This document shows positions 1 to 8,846 of a stretch of DNA of 64,000 bases, piece by piece. Below the pieces are notes generated by a model. The model made no database searches. It was given only the letters and a program-made list of their open reading frames with translations, and was not told where the DNA came from. The stretch is from Streptococcus mitis subsp. hohhotensis (GTDB taxonomy: Bacteria > Bacillota > Bacilli > Lactobacillales > Streptococcaceae): assembly GCF_000722775.1 (NCBI RefSeq), contig NZ_JPFZ01000007.1, positions 2,501 through 66,500 of the forward strand. The letters are read 5' to 3'. The translations under genes and the position numbers were made by a program. How positions within the stretch are numbered: position 1 is the first letter of the stretch; each line of letters starts with the position of its first letter.

Positions 1-1232
1 TTAAAGAAAATCCTAAATTGTTTATTGGAGTTGAGCTGGAATATCCTGTTGCAAATTTAGAAGGGGATGCTACAAATGTTGAAGTTATTAAGAACTTATT
101 CAGATACTTAGTTTCCACTTTGGATTTCACTGTAGAAAAGGTAGATTATTTTGGATGTCCTATCCAGTTAGTGGATCAGATAAGTCAGGATGCTATTTTA
201 TTTGAAGTTTCCTATACAACGATTGAGTTTGCATTTGGTAAGGCCGAAACAATTCAGGAGGTCGAAAATCGTTTTAATAATTATATGGATGTAATTCAGA
301 GAAAATTAGGCGAATCCAATCATGCTATCGTTGGCTGCGGTATTCATCCTGACTGGGATAAAAATGAGAATTGTCCAGTGGCTTATCCACGCTATCAGAT
401 GTTGATGGATTATTTGAATTTGAGTAGAAATGTTACTAAATCAGATTTACATCATTTCCCTGAATACGGAGCGTTTATTTGTGGGAGTCAGGTTCAGTTG
501 GATGTTTCAAAGTCTAACTACTTACGAGTGATTAATGCTTTTACCCAAATTGAAGGGGCTAAGGCTTATTTATTTGCAAACTCTGAGTTTACAGGTGCGG
601 ATTGGGATACAAAAATCTCAAGAGATATTTTCTGGGAAGAATCGATGCATGGTATCTATCCAGAGAATGTTGGTGTCAATGCTAGCCTCTTTAAAGATGA
701 GGATGATTTTTTTGATTATCTAGATCATTCTGCAATTTTTACTGCGGGACGTGATGGACAAACCTATTATTTTTATCCGATTCAGGCTAGGGACTATTTG
801 GCTACACCTGAAATCCAAGCATTTTCTCTTAATGGGGATGATATTCTTATTTCCCCTCAAGAGAAAGATTTTGAAACTCATCGTAGTTATCAGTACCAAG
901 ACTTAACGACTCGCGGAACAGTTGAGTTTCGTAGTGTGTGTACTCAATCTCTAGATAGAACCTTCGCTTCAGCAGCTTTTCACTTAGGATTGTTGGTTAA
1001 TTTAGATAAGTTAGAAGATTACTTAGAAACAGCACCTTTCTTTGAAGCATTTGGGAGAAATTATAAGTCTTTAAGACGACAATTTTCTAAGAAAAAGCTT
1101 ACAGATCAGGAAGAAACTGCGATTATAGAGTTTTCAAAAAACTTACTTCTGTTAGCTGAGGAAGGATTGAAGATGAGAAATAAGCAAGAAATGACCTATT
1201 TACAGCCTTTGAAAGAAGAATTGGGACTATAA
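1..1232 (+). CDS. Glutamate-cysteine ligase-like protein (5' end outside window)
   Basis: The reading frame is open to the left edge and reads ...KENPKLFIGVELEYP, so the TTG at 18 is probably internal and the true start lies upstream. The phrase GVELEYPV near the start and the TTRGTVEFRSVC stretch near the C-terminus fit the glutamate-cysteine ligase fold (ATP-dependent joining of glutamate and cysteine, or a related carboxylate-amine ligation). At least 404 residues are visible. I know of a similar gene beside thrC in pneumococcal genomes. The exact substrate cannot be told from sequence. Confidence 0.6.
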   Translation, partial: KENPKLFIGVELEYPVANLEGDATNVEVIKNLFRYLVSTLDFTVEKVDYFGCPIQLVDQISQDAILFEVSYTTIEFAFGKAETIQEVENRFNNYMDVIQRKLGESNHAIVGCGIHPDWDKNENCPVAYPRYQMLMDYLNLSRNVTKSDLHHFPEYGAFICGSQVQLDVSKSNYLRVINAFTQIEGAKAYLFANSEFTGADWDTKISRDIFWEESMHGIYPENVGVNASLFKDEDDFFDYLDHSAIFTAGRDGQTYYFYPIQARDYLATPEIQAFSLNGDDILISPQEKDFETHRSYQYQDLTTRGTVEFRSVCTQSLDRTFASAAFHLGLLVNLDKLEDYLETAPFFEAFGRNYKSLRRQFSKKKLTDQEETAIIEFSKNLLLLAEEGLKMRNKQEMTYLQPLKEELGL

Positions 1233-1270
1233 TTTCTATTATAAAAGGAGAATTTTCTGAAAAATCATGA

Positions 1271-1276
1271 TATAAT
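1271..1276 (+). promoter_or_regulatory. Extended -10 element for thrC
   Basis: TGATATAAT is an extended -10 (TG-n-TATAAT) 32 bases upstream of the thrC start. No good -35 hexamer is visible, which is usual for extended -10 promoters in streptococci. Confidence 0.5.
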
Positions 1277-1307
1277 GGATGAGACTATAGATAAAGGATA
1301 GAGAGTA

Positions 1308-2792
1308 ATGACATTAGTTTATCAATCAACGCGTGATGCCAACAATACAGTAACTGCTAGTCAAGCAATTTTGCAAGGTTTGGCAACGGATGGTGGTTTG
1401 TTTACCCCGCTTACTTACCCAAAGGTAGATTTGGACTTTGACAAATTGAAAGATGCTTCTTACCAAGAAGTGGCTAAGTTAGTTTTGTCAGCATTTTTAG
1501 ATGACTTTACAGCCGAGGAGTTGGACTACTGTATCAACAATGCCTATGATAGCAAATTTGATACTTCAGCTATCGCGCCATTAGTGAAATTAGACGGTCA
1601 ATACAACCTGGAACTTTTCCATGGTTCAACGATTGCTTTTAAAGATATGGCCTTGTCTATCTTGCCATACTTTATGATAACAGCTGCTAAGAAACATGGT
1701 TTGGAAAATAAGATTGTCATCTTGACAGCGACATCTGGTGATACAGGGAAAGCTGCTATGGCAGGATTTGCGGATGTGCCTGGTACTGAGATTATCGTCT
1801 TTTATCCAAAGGATGGTGTCAGCAAGGTACAAGAGTTGCAAATGACTACTCAGACTGGCGACAATACTCATGTTATCGCCATTGATGGTAACTTTGATGA
1901 TGCCCAAACAAATGTGAAGCACATGTTTAACGATGTGGCTCTTCGTGAAAAATTGGCGGCAAACAAGTTACAATTTTCATCTGCTAACTCTATGAATATT
2001 GGTCGTTTGGTGCCACAAATTGTCTACTATGTTTATGCTTACGCTCAGTTGGTTAAGACTGGTGAGATTGTGGCTGGCGATAAGGTCAACTTCACAGTGC
2101 CGACTGGAAACTTTGGAAATATCTTGGCTGCCTTTTATGCTAAGCAAATTGGCCTACCAGTTGGTAAATTGATCTGTGCTTCAAATGATAACAATGTTTT
2201 GACAGACTTCTTCAAGACACGTGTTTATGACAAGAAACGTGAGTTTAAGGTAACAACTAGTCCATCTATGGATATTTTGGTATCTTCAAACTTGGAGCGT
2301 TTGATTTTCCATCTTTTGGGAAATAATGCTGAAAAGACAGCTGAACTTATGAATGCCTTGAACAGGCAAGGACAATATGAGTTGACAGACTTTGATGCAG
2401 AGATTTTGGACCTCTTTGCAGCTGAATATGCGACTGAGGAAGAAACGGCAGCAGAAATCAAGCGTGTTTATGAGTCAGATTCTTATATCGAGGATCCACA
2501 TACGGCGGTTGCCTCAGCAGTTTATAAAAAATACCAAGCTGCTACTGGTGATGCGACTAAGACAGTGATTGCTTCAACAGCTAGTCCATACAAGTTCCCA
2601 GTAGTTGCTGTAGAAGCGGTAACAGGGGAATCAGGCTTGACAGACTTTGAAGCCTTGGCTCAATTACATGAAATCTCAGGAGTGGCTGTGCCACCTGCAG
2701 TTGATGGGCTTGAGACAGCTCCTGTTCGTCACAAGACAACAGTAGCAGCTGCTGACATGCAAGCAGCGGTTGAGGCTTATCTAGGACTTTAA
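1308..2792 (+). CDS. thrC: Threonine synthase
   Basis: PLP enzyme that converts O-phosphohomoserine to threonine, the last step of threonine synthesis, in the cytosol. It has 494 residues, the usual length for the long ThrC type. The N-terminus MTLVYQSTRDANNTVTASQA is typical. The PLP lysine lies in GSTIAFKDMALS near residue 111, and the phosphate-binding loop is the TATSGDTGKAA stretch. It stands alone between an extended -10 promoter and a strong hairpin terminator, so it is probably monocistronic. Confidence 0.95.
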   Translation: MTLVYQSTRDANNTVTASQAILQGLATDGGLFTPLTYPKVDLDFDKLKDASYQEVAKLVLSAFLDDFTAEELDYCINNAYDSKFDTSAIAPLVKLDGQYNLELFHGSTIAFKDMALSILPYFMITAAKKHGLENKIVILTATSGDTGKAAMAGFADVPGTEIIVFYPKDGVSKVQELQMTTQTGDNTHVIAIDGNFDDAQTNVKHMFNDVALREKLAANKLQFSSANSMNIGRLVPQIVYYVYAYAQLVKTGEIVAGDKVNFTVPTGNFGNILAAFYAKQIGLPVGKLICASNDNNVLTDFFKTRVYDKKREFKVTTSPSMDILVSSNLERLIFHLLGNNAEKTAELMNALNRQGQYELTDFDAEILDLFAAEYATEEETAAEIKRVYESDSYIEDPHTAVASAVYKKYQAATGDATKTVIASTASPYKFPVVAVEAVTGESGLTDFEALAQLHEISGVAVPPAVDGLETAPVRHKTTVAAADMQAAVEAYLGL

Positions 2793-2804
2793 GACAGAGG
2801 GAGT

Positions 2805-2838
2805 AAACTCGGTTGGGAAACCAACTGAGTTTCTTTTC
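2805..2838 (+). terminator. Intrinsic terminator after thrC
   Basis: Hairpin with arms AAACTCGGTTGG and CCAACTGAGTTT around a GAAA loop, followed by a T-rich stretch, 12 bases after the thrC stop. Confidence 0.85.
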
Positions 2839-2852
2839 ATCAGGAGGAAGGA

Positions 2853-4133
2853 TTGTTTAAGAAAAATAAAGACATTCTTAATATTGCCTTGCCAGCTATG
2901 GGCGAAAACTTTTTGCAGATGCTCATGGGGATGGTGGACAGTTATTTGGTTGCTCATTTAGGATTGATAGCCATTTCAGGCGTATCAGTAGCAAGTAATA
3001 TTATCACGATTTATCAGGCGATTTTTATTGCTCTGGGAGCTGCTATTTCCAGTGTTATTTCAAAAAGTTTAGGGCAGAAGGATCAGTCTAAGTTAGCCTA
3101 TCATGTGACTGAAGCGTTGAAGATTACATTATTATTAAGTTTCCTTTTAGGAGCTTTGTCCATCTTCGCTGGGCAAGAGATGATTGGACTTTTGGGGACG
3201 GAGAGAGATGTAGCTGAGAGTGGAGGACTGTATCTATCTTTGGTAGGCGGATCGATTGTTCTTTTGGGCTTGATGACCAGTCTTGGTTCCTTGATTCGTG
3301 CAACGCATAATCCACGTTTGCCTCTCTATGTGAGTCTTTTATCCAATGCCTTGAATATTCTTTTTTCCAGTCTAGCTATTTTTATTCTGGACATGGGGAT
3401 AGCTGGTGTTGCTTGGGGGACTATTCTGTCTCGTTTGGTTGGTCTTGTGATTTTATGGTCGCAATTAAAGTTGCCTTTTGAGAAACCGACTTTTGCCTTA
3501 GATAAGGAACTATTGACCTTAGCTTTGCCAGCAGCTGGAGAGCGGCTTATGATGCGAGCTGGTGATGTCGTTATTATTGCCTTGGTCGTCTCTTTTGGAA
3601 CGGAGGCAGTGGCTGGAAATGCAATCGGAGAAGTCTTGACCCAGTTTAACTATATGCCTGCCTTTGGTGTCGCTACGGCAACGGTCATGCTGGTGGCCCG
3701 AGCAGTTGGAGAGGATAATTGGAAAAGAGTAGCTAGTTTGAGCAAGCAAACTTTTTGGCTTTCTCTGCTTCTCATGTTGCCCTTGACGCTTAGTGTCTAT
3801 GCCTTGGGCATACCACTGACTCATCTCTATACGAATGATTCTCTAGCGGTGGAGGCTAGTGTGCTAGTGACACTTTTTTCACTACTTGGTACTCCTATGA
3901 CGATAGGAACAGTTATCTATACAGCAGTCTGGCAGGGTTTGGGCAATGCCCGGCTTCCCTTTTATGCGACAAGTATAGGAATGTGGTGTATTCGCATTGG
4001 AACAGGATATCTGATGGGGATTGTGCTTGGTTGGGGCTTGCCCGGTATTTGGGCCGGAACCCTTTTGGATAATGGTTTTCGTTGGTTATTTCTACGTTAC
4101 CGTTACCAGCATTATATGAGCTTGAAAGGATAG
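2853..4133 (+). CDS. MATE-family multidrug/organic cation exporter
   Basis: Integral membrane protein of 426 residues with about 12 hydrophobic segments arranged as two similar halves, typical of MATE (NorM/DinF type) Na+ or H+ antiporters that export cationic drugs. The TTG start is chosen because AGGAGG sits 6-7 bases upstream and no better in-frame start is near. Four bases separate it from the HAD phosphatase gene, so the two are likely co-transcribed. The substrate is unknown. Confidence 0.85.
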   Translation: MFKKNKDILNIALPAMGENFLQMLMGMVDSYLVAHLGLIAISGVSVASNIITIYQAIFIALGAAISSVISKSLGQKDQSKLAYHVTEALKITLLLSFLLGALSIFAGQEMIGLLGTERDVAESGGLYLSLVGGSIVLLGLMTSLGSLIRATHNPRLPLYVSLLSNALNILFSSLAIFILDMGIAGVAWGTILSRLVGLVILWSQLKLPFEKPTFALDKELLTLALPAAGERLMMRAGDVVIIALVVSFGTEAVAGNAIGEVLTQFNYMPAFGVATATVMLVARAVGEDNWKRVASLSKQTFWLSLLLMLPLTLSVYALGIPLTHLYTNDSLAVEASVLVTLFSLLGTPMTIGTVIYTAVWQGLGNARLPFYATSIGMWCIRIGTGYLMGIVLGWGLPGIWAGTLLDNGFRWLFLRYRYQHYMSLKG

Positions 4134-4136
4134 GAA

Positions 4137-4760
4137 ATGCAAAAAACAGCTTTTATTTGGGATTTAGACGGGACTTTATTGGACTCTTACGAAGCGATTT
4201 TGTCAGGGATTGAGGAAACTTTTACTCAGTTTTCTATTCCTTATGATAAGGAGCAGGTGAGAGAGTTTATACTCAAGTATTCTGTGCAGGATTTGCTTGT
4301 GCAGGTGGCGGAAGAGAGAAAGCTGGATGTGGAAATGCTAAATCAGGTGCGTGCACAGAGTCTGGCTGAGAAGAATGCTCAGGTAGTTTTGATGCCAGGT
4401 GCGCGTGAGGTGTTGAATTGGGCGGACGAATCAAGAATTCAGCAGTTTGTTTACACTCATAAGGGAGACAATGCTCGTACCATTCTCAGAGACTTGGGTT
4501 TGGAATCTTATTTTACAGAGACTTTAACCAGTCAGAGTGGCTTTGCGCGTAAACCTAGTTCAGAAGCGGCTACCTATCTGTTAGACAAGTATCAGTTGGA
4601 TTCTGAGGAGACCTACTATATAGGGGATCGGACTCTGGATGTGGAATTTGCCCAGAATAGTGGGATTCAAAGTATCAACTTTTTAGAGTCGACTTATGAA
4701 GGAAATCACAGGATTCAAGCGTTAGCAGATATTCCCCGTTTTTTTAAGGCTGAGCGATAA
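4137..4760 (+). CDS. HAD-superfamily hydrolase (phosphoglycolate phosphatase-like)
   Basis: Protein of 207 residues with HAD motif I DLDGTLLDS near the N-terminus (nucleophile and acid/base aspartates), a helical cap domain, motif II region VYTHKG, the RKPSSEA lysine region (motif III) and the acidic motif IV YIGDRTLDVE. Such proteins hydrolyse small phosphate esters in the cytosol. It follows the MATE gene by 3 bases and ends before a terminator. The natural substrate is not predictable. Confidence 0.85.
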   Translation: MQKTAFIWDLDGTLLDSYEAILSGIEETFTQFSIPYDKEQVREFILKYSVQDLLVQVAEERKLDVEMLNQVRAQSLAEKNAQVVLMPGAREVLNWADESRIQQFVYTHKGDNARTILRDLGLESYFTETLTSQSGFARKPSSEAATYLLDKYQLDSEETYYIGDRTLDVEFAQNSGIQSINFLESTYEGNHRIQALADIPRFFKAER

Positions 4761-4847
4761 AAAGATTGTGTCAGTTTTGTGACAGAGATCTAACAAACTA
4801 TTTCAAGTAACCGAGTTTGTTACAAGGAATAGACAGTTCTGTTAAAT

Positions 4848-4868
4848 AGGCCCGAGAGGGCTTTTTTT
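4848..4868 (+). terminator. Intrinsic terminator after the HAD gene
   Basis: GCCC-GAGA-GGGC stem-loop followed by seven T residues, upstream of the LysM protein promoter region. Confidence 0.8.
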
Positions 4869-4922
4869 CTACATTTTTTGTGTTATGATAGACAGGTACT
4901 CATTTGAAAGGAATTTGAAAGA

Positions 4923-6110
4923 ATGAAGAAAAGAATATTATTAGCCTCAACAGTAGCCTTGTCATTTGCCCCAGTATTGGCAACCCAAGCAGAAGAAGTT
5001 CTTTGGACTGCACGTAGTGTTGAGCAAATCCAAAACGATTTGACTAAAACGGATAACAAAACAAGTTATACCGTTCAGTATGGTGATACCTTGAGCACAA
5101 TTGCAGAAGCCTTGGGTGTAGATGTCACAGTTCTTGCGAATTTGAATAAAATCACTAATATGGACCTGATTTTTCCTGAAACTGTTTTGACAACGACCGT
5201 CAATGAAGCAGAAGAGGTAACGGAAGTTGAAATCCAAACTCCTCAAGCAGACTCTAGTGAAGAAGTGACAACTGCGACAGCAGATTTGACAACCAATCAA
5301 GTGACGGTTGATGATCAAACTGTTCAGGTTGCAGACCTCTCTCAACCGATTGCAGAAGCTCCAAAAGCGGTAGAAACTACAAGTACAAAAGAAGTAGCAA
5401 CAAGTTCAGAAGTTACAGAGACAGTGACTGCTGCAGAAGAAGTCGCGCCTTCTACAGGAACTTCTGTCCCAGCGGAACAAACAGCCGAAACAAGTAGTGC
5501 AGTTGAAGAAGCATCTCCTCAGGCAATGACTCTAGCTGAGAAGCAGGAAACACAAGCAAGCCCTCAAGCTGAATCAGCAGTGGAAGCAACTACAACGCCA
5601 GTAGAAGAAACAGCAATCGAAACAACTGCAACAAGTGCAGAAGAAGAAAAAGAAGCTACACCAACAGTTTCTACTTATCAACTAGAAGAGAAGAAAACAG
5701 TTTCAACAACTTACGCAGCTCCAGCTGCGCCTGATTATGCTGGACTTGCAGTAGTGAAATCTGAAAATGCAGGCCTTCAACCACAAACAGCTGCCTTTAA
5801 AGAAGAAATTGCTAACTTGTTTGGCATCACATCCTTTAGTGGTTACCGTCCAGGAGACAGTGGAGATCACGGAAAAGGTTTGGCTATCGACTTCATGGTA
5901 CCAGAAAGCTCAGAACTAGGGGATAAGATTGCGGAATACGCTATTCAAAACATGGCCAGCCGTGGAATTAGTTACATTATCTGGAAACAACGTTTCTATG
6001 CTCCATTCGATAGTAAATATGGACCAGCTAATATTTGGAACCCAATACCAGACCGTGGTAGCGTGACAGAAAATCACTATGACCACGTTCACGTTTCAAT
6101 GAATGGATAA
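4923..6110 (+). CDS. Secreted LysM-domain protein with M15-like C-terminal domain (Spr1875-like)
   Basis: 395 residues. Residues 1-24 are a signal peptide (MKKRILLASTVALSFAPVLA, then TQA). A LysM domain with YTVQYGDTLSTIAEALGV at about 50-92 binds peptidoglycan. A long Thr/Glu/Ala-rich linker follows (about 95-265). The C-terminal 100 residues carry GDHGKGLAIDFM and HYDHVHVSM, resembling zinc D,D- or L,D-peptidase (M15-like) metal sites. The pneumococcal counterpart is a surface virulence protein reported in the WalRK regulon. Enzymatic activity is inferred only. It is flanked by terminators and so is a single-gene unit. Confidence 0.85.
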   Translation: MKKRILLASTVALSFAPVLATQAEEVLWTARSVEQIQNDLTKTDNKTSYTVQYGDTLSTIAEALGVDVTVLANLNKITNMDLIFPETVLTTTVNEAEEVTEVEIQTPQADSSEEVTTATADLTTNQVTVDDQTVQVADLSQPIAEAPKAVETTSTKEVATSSEVTETVTAAEEVAPSTGTSVPAEQTAETSSAVEEASPQAMTLAEKQETQASPQAESAVEATTTPVEETAIETTATSAEEEKEATPTVSTYQLEEKKTVSTTYAAPAAPDYAGLAVVKSENAGLQPQTAAFKEEIANLFGITSFSGYRPGDSGDHGKGLAIDFMVPESSELGDKIAEYAIQNMASRGISYIIWKQRFYAPFDSKYGPANIWNPIPDRGSVTENHYDHVHVSMNG

Positions 6111-6134
6111 ACCAGGATTGGTAATATCATTTTG

Positions 6135-6186
6135 ACGAATGAGATCTAGCTTTCGTTATAGGAAGCGAGTCTCGTTCGTTTTTTTA
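6135..6186 (+). terminator. Intrinsic terminator after the LysM gene
   Basis: Long imperfect hairpin with outer arms ACGAATGAGA and TCTCGTTCGT followed by a run of T residues. Confidence 0.8.
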
Positions 6187-6229
6187 TCAATTTGAATGGA
6201 AAATTTTTGCAATGTTTGAAGCATAATTA

Positions 6230-6258
6230 TTGCAATTTATTTTACTTTGCACTATAAT
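6230..6258 (+). promoter_or_regulatory. Promoter of the marR operon
   Basis: TTGCAA, a 17-base spacer, then TATAAT. Just downstream ATTGAT ... ATCAAT form an inverted repeat around the transcription start, a position suited to autorepression by the MarR protein encoded next. Confidence 0.65.
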
Positions 6259-6300
6259 TGATTGGTCAACTATTGATAAATCAATGAAAAAGAGGAAGAA

Positions 6301-6726
6301 ATGATAGAGATTCAAGATTTACTGTATCAACTCCGCTTGTCTGAGCAAGCGAGTACGCAATTGTTTGAAAAAAGGCTTGGGATTAGTTTGACACGGTATC
6401 AGATTTTACTGTTTTTGCTGGAGAATTCTCCTTGTAATCAAATGGGAGTTCAGGAGCGTTTGAAGATTGATCAGGCTGCTTTGACCCGACATTTCAAGAT
6501 TTTGGAAAAGGAAGGTTTGGTGGAGCGTCATCGTAATCCTGAAAATCAGCGAGAAGTGTTGGTAGAGGCTACGAAGTATGCCAAGGAGCAGTTAGTGATG
6601 AATCCACCTCTGCAGCATATCAAGGTTAAGCAAGAGATGGAAAGTATCTTAACAGAGTCTGAAAGAACAGAACTCAGCCGTTTATTAAATAAATTGGTTT
6701 TGGGTATTGAGAATATAGAGATCTAA
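6301..6726 (+). CDS. MarR-family transcriptional regulator
   Basis: 141 residues with a winged helix-turn-helix: the recognition region is IDQAALTRHFKILEKEGLVERHRNPENQREVLVEAT, with the typical D-x-R-like wing replaced by NPENQRE. MarR dimers usually repress their own operon and are released by phenolic or oxidising ligands. RBS AGAGGAAG precedes the ATG. The next gene (DUF1304 membrane protein) starts 10 bases downstream and is presumably co-regulated. Confidence 0.85.
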   Translation: MIEIQDLLYQLRLSEQASTQLFEKRLGISLTRYQILLFLLENSPCNQMGVQERLKIDQAALTRHFKILEKEGLVERHRNPENQREVLVEATKYAKEQLVMNPPLQHIKVKQEMESILTESERTELSRLLNKLVLGIENIEI

Positions 6727-6736
6727 GGAGAAAAAT

Positions 6737-7099
6737 ATGTCAATTATGACAATCATTTTAGCAACAATCGTTGCTTTCGAACATTTTTACATTTTTTATT
6801 TGGAAAGTATTGCAACGCAATCAGAAGCGACTAGCCGTGTCTTTAACATGGACAAGGAAGAACTGGCTCGTCCGTCAGTAAGTTCATTGTTTAAAAATCA
6901 AGGGATATATAATGCTCTGCTAGGAGTCTTTCTCTTGTATGGGATTTATTTCTCACAGAATTTAGAAATTGTGACTATTTTTGTTTTATTTGTGATTGGA
7001 GCTGCGGCTTATGGCTCTCTCACAGCAGATAAGAAAATTATTTTGAAGCAAGGTGGACCAGCTATTCTAGCCTTGATTAGTATTTTCCTCTTTAAATAA
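6737..7099 (+). CDS. DUF1304 small membrane protein
   Basis: 120 residues with four hydrophobic helices. The FEHFYIFYLE motif near the N-terminus and the GIYNALLG segment are characteristic of DUF1304 proteins. The function is unknown. Its tight coupling to the marR gene suggests induction under the same stress. Confidence 0.75.
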   Translation: MSIMTIILATIVAFEHFYIFYLESIATQSEATSRVFNMDKEELARPSVSSLFKNQGIYNALLGVFLLYGIYFSQNLEIVTIFVLFVIGAAAYGSLTADKKIILKQGGPAILALISIFLFK

Positions 7100-7211
7100 A
7101 TTTGAAGGTCGATTCTAATCTCGCTAATCCTTTTCACTCCAGAATAAGAGAAATATGTTATACTTGTTTTTAAGAAAAAAGTCTCACTGAATTAGTTTTG
7201 AGGAGTTAGAG

Positions 7212-7856
7212 ATGAAAGTATTAGTGACAGGTTTTGAGCCCTTTGGAGGGGAAAAGGTCAATCCAGCTTTGGAGGCCATTAAAGGTTTGCCCTCTGAAAT
7301 CCATGGCGCTGAGGTCAGCTGGCTAGAAGTACCAACAGTCTTTCACAAATCGGCCCAAGTATTGGAAGAAGAGATGAGTCGTTATCAACCTGACTTTGTC
7401 CTTTGTATCGGCCAAGCTGGTGGAAGATCTAGCTTGACGCCTGAACGAGTGGCCATTAACCAAGACGATGCACGCATTCCTGATAATGATGGTAACCAAC
7501 CGATTGACCTTCCTATTCGCCCGGATGGTGCTTCGGCCTACTTTAGTAATTTGCCGATTAAAGCGATGGTTCAAGCTATAAAAAAAGAGGGATTGCCGGC
7601 CTCTGTTTCCAATACGGCAGGGACTTTTGTCTGCAATCATTTGATGTATCAGGCCCTCTATTTGGTAGAAAAGAAATTTCCACATGTTAAGGCAGGTTTT
7701 ATGCATATTCCTTATATGATGGAACAGGTGGTGAATCGACCGACTACCCCAGCTATGAGTTTAGTGGATATTAGGCGAGGGATAGAAGCGGCAATCGGCG
7801 CCATTATCGAACATGGAGATCAGGACCTCAAGTTGGTAGGCGGAGAAACTCATTGA
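7212..7856 (+). CDS. pcp: Pyrrolidone-carboxylate peptidase
   Basis: Cysteine peptidase of family C15 that removes N-terminal pyroglutamate from peptides in the cytosol. 214 residues, the standard length. The N-terminal [11 protein letters not shown] motif is diagnostic. Catalytic residues fit Glu in PERVAINQD (about 78), Cys in [10 protein letters not shown] (about 140) and His in GFMHIPY (about 164). RBS GAGGAG lies 8 bases upstream. It converges on the next gene, with a shared bidirectional terminator. Confidence 0.95.
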   Translation: MKVLVTGFEPFGGEKVNPALEAIKGLPSEIHGAEVSWLEVPTVFHKSAQVLEEEMSRYQPDFVLCIGQAGGRSSLTPERVAINQDDARIPDNDGNQPIDLPIRPDGASAYFSNLPIKAMVQAIKKEGLPASVSNTAGTFVCNHLMYQALYLVEKKFPHVKAGFMHIPYMMEQVVNRPTTPAMSLVDIRRGIEAAIGAIIEHGDQDLKLVGGETH

Positions 7857-7861
7857 TAGAA

Positions 7862-7892
7862 AAAAGCTTGAGGGAACAACCTTCAAGCTTTT
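7862..7892. terminator. Bidirectional terminator between pcp and the membrane-protein gene
   Basis: Arms AAAAGCTTGAGG and CCTTCAAGCTTTT around a six-base loop give T-runs on both strands, and it overlaps the stop of the leftward gene. Confidence 0.85.
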
Positions 7893-8740
7893 GGACGTTT
7901 TCGAGCCAGTACTGCTCGGTAGAAAATTATTTTATTGATTTGAATGTAGGGTAGGAGTGAAAAACTAGCAATTCCAAAGGTAATCCAATTGAGGAAATAC
8001 CAAGGAAGGAGTTGTAGGTCTAGAATAAAGCGCTGAATTTTGTAACCTTTCATTAAGAAACGGCTGGTTTTAAGGATTTGTCCTGGTTTGGCTTGTCCTA
8101 AGTCTAGGGTGTCACAGAGGAGAAATTCTACCTGCGAATAGGCATAGTATTGTGGAATATAGAGACTATTTCCGACAATCATCAAGAGGATACTTGCTAG
8201 AAAATAGAGACCAAAGGTCATGAGGAAACGCTCCGTTTCAACTGACGAGAGATCCAGATTGGGAAATTCAGGATGGATTGCAACGAATTTCTTTGCTAGA
8301 AAGCTACTGTAAAAAAGGAGGTAAATCCCAAGCAAACTAGGAATGCTCCATAAGAAGAGATAGAAACGTTTGAGAAGTAGAGTCAAAAAGGTTTGTGAAA
8401 AGTGTACTTCGTTAAAGAGAGTAAGACTATTTTTGACGGATAGTTCTGTATCTGGATTCTTGATGAGTTTTAGGGTTGTATAGACTGAACTGGTTAGAAG
8501 AATAGCTCCGATAAAGGAGACTAATAGTGGAAAAAGGTAGGCTTGGAATACATGGCCAAACACGCTTACAAAGGGTTGTTCTAAAACACTCTCGTTGATG
8601 CGCTCTAAGGGATTGAGGAAGCCAGACAAGATGACCAGTATACTAGGTAAGAGATAGACGAGAAAGAGGCGGGGATTTTCAGATTGAAATTGTCTAGCCT
8701 GCAGACGAACGGTTTTTAAATCAATTTTTGGGTATTTCAT
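7883..8740 (-). CDS. DUF975-like multi-pass membrane protein
   Basis: 285 residues from the ATG that begins MKYPKIDLKTVRLQARQ, with about six hydrophobic segments, fitting DUF975-type membrane proteins of unknown function. An in-frame ATG further upstream (8767) lies upstream of the -10 box and is unlikely to be used. The TATAAT at 8747-8752 is only six bases before the chosen ATG, so the mRNA would start at or next to the start codon and lack a ribosome-binding site. The prophage begins at this promoter. Confidence 0.7.
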   Translation of the reverse strand: MKYPKIDLKTVRLQARQFQSENPRLFLVYLLPSILVILSGFLNPLERINESVLEQPFVSVFGHVFQAYLFPLLVSFIGAILLTSSVYTTLKLIKNPDTELSVKNSLTLFNEVHFSQTFLTLLLKRFYLFLWSIPSLLGIYLLFYSSFLAKKFVAIHPEFPNLDLSSVETERFLMTFGLYFLASILLMIVGNSLYIPQYYAYSQVEFLLCDTLDLGQAKPGQILKTSRFLMKGYKIQRFILDLQLLPWYFLNWITFGIASFSLLPYIQINKIIFYRAVLARKRPKA

Positions 8741-8746
8741 TCTCTC

Positions 8747-8755
8747 ATTATACCA
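8747..8755 (-). promoter_or_regulatory. Extended -10 promoter of the membrane-protein gene
   Basis: Read on the minus strand this is TGGTATAAT (TG-n-TATAAT), six bases upstream of the ATG. It overlaps the candidate phage attachment core, so the essential promoter bases are kept after integration. Confidence 0.55.
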
Positions 8756-8757
8756 TA
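8748..8757. repeat. Candidate attL core (TTATACCATA)
   Basis: TTATACCATA recurs at 51953-51962, immediately before the intact tgt promoter, and both copies lie outside all phage genes. The shared identity is only 10 bp, so this is a candidate rather than proof. Confidence 0.4.
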
Positions 8758-8768
8758 AATAGTACATA

Positions 8769-8788
8769 GCTTGCTAATCGTTTGAAAT
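8769..8788 (+). repeat. Prophage-end repeat, left copy
   Basis: Matches 18 of 20 bases with 51374-51393, a GCTTG-x-TAATCG-x-TTGAAAT pattern. Possible integrase arm site or a diverged attachment sequence. Confidence 0.35.
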
Positions 8789-8817
8789 CAGTGGGTTTCT
8801 AGCGTGTTAAGTAAAAG

Positions 8818-8838
8818 TGAATACGAAATTGAATACGA
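8818..8838 (+). repeat. Left arm repeat: two GAATACGA units 12 bp apart
   Basis: Two GAATACGA octamers start 12 bases apart (8819 and 8831), nine bases beyond the integrase stop. The same pair with the same spacing and orientation is at 51830-51850 near the right end. This suits arm-type sites bound by the N-terminal domain of the integrase. Confidence 0.5.
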
Positions 8839-8846
8839 CACTACTT

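Noticed and set aside
4962-5345. 127-codon minus-strand ORF
   Set aside because: Antisense to the LysM protein linker, Cys-rich translation typical of shadows.
8769-8788. The 18/20 match with 51374-51393 as the attachment core
   Set aside because: Cores should be identical, and this would leave the right arm repeats and inverted 17-bp repeat outside the prophage.
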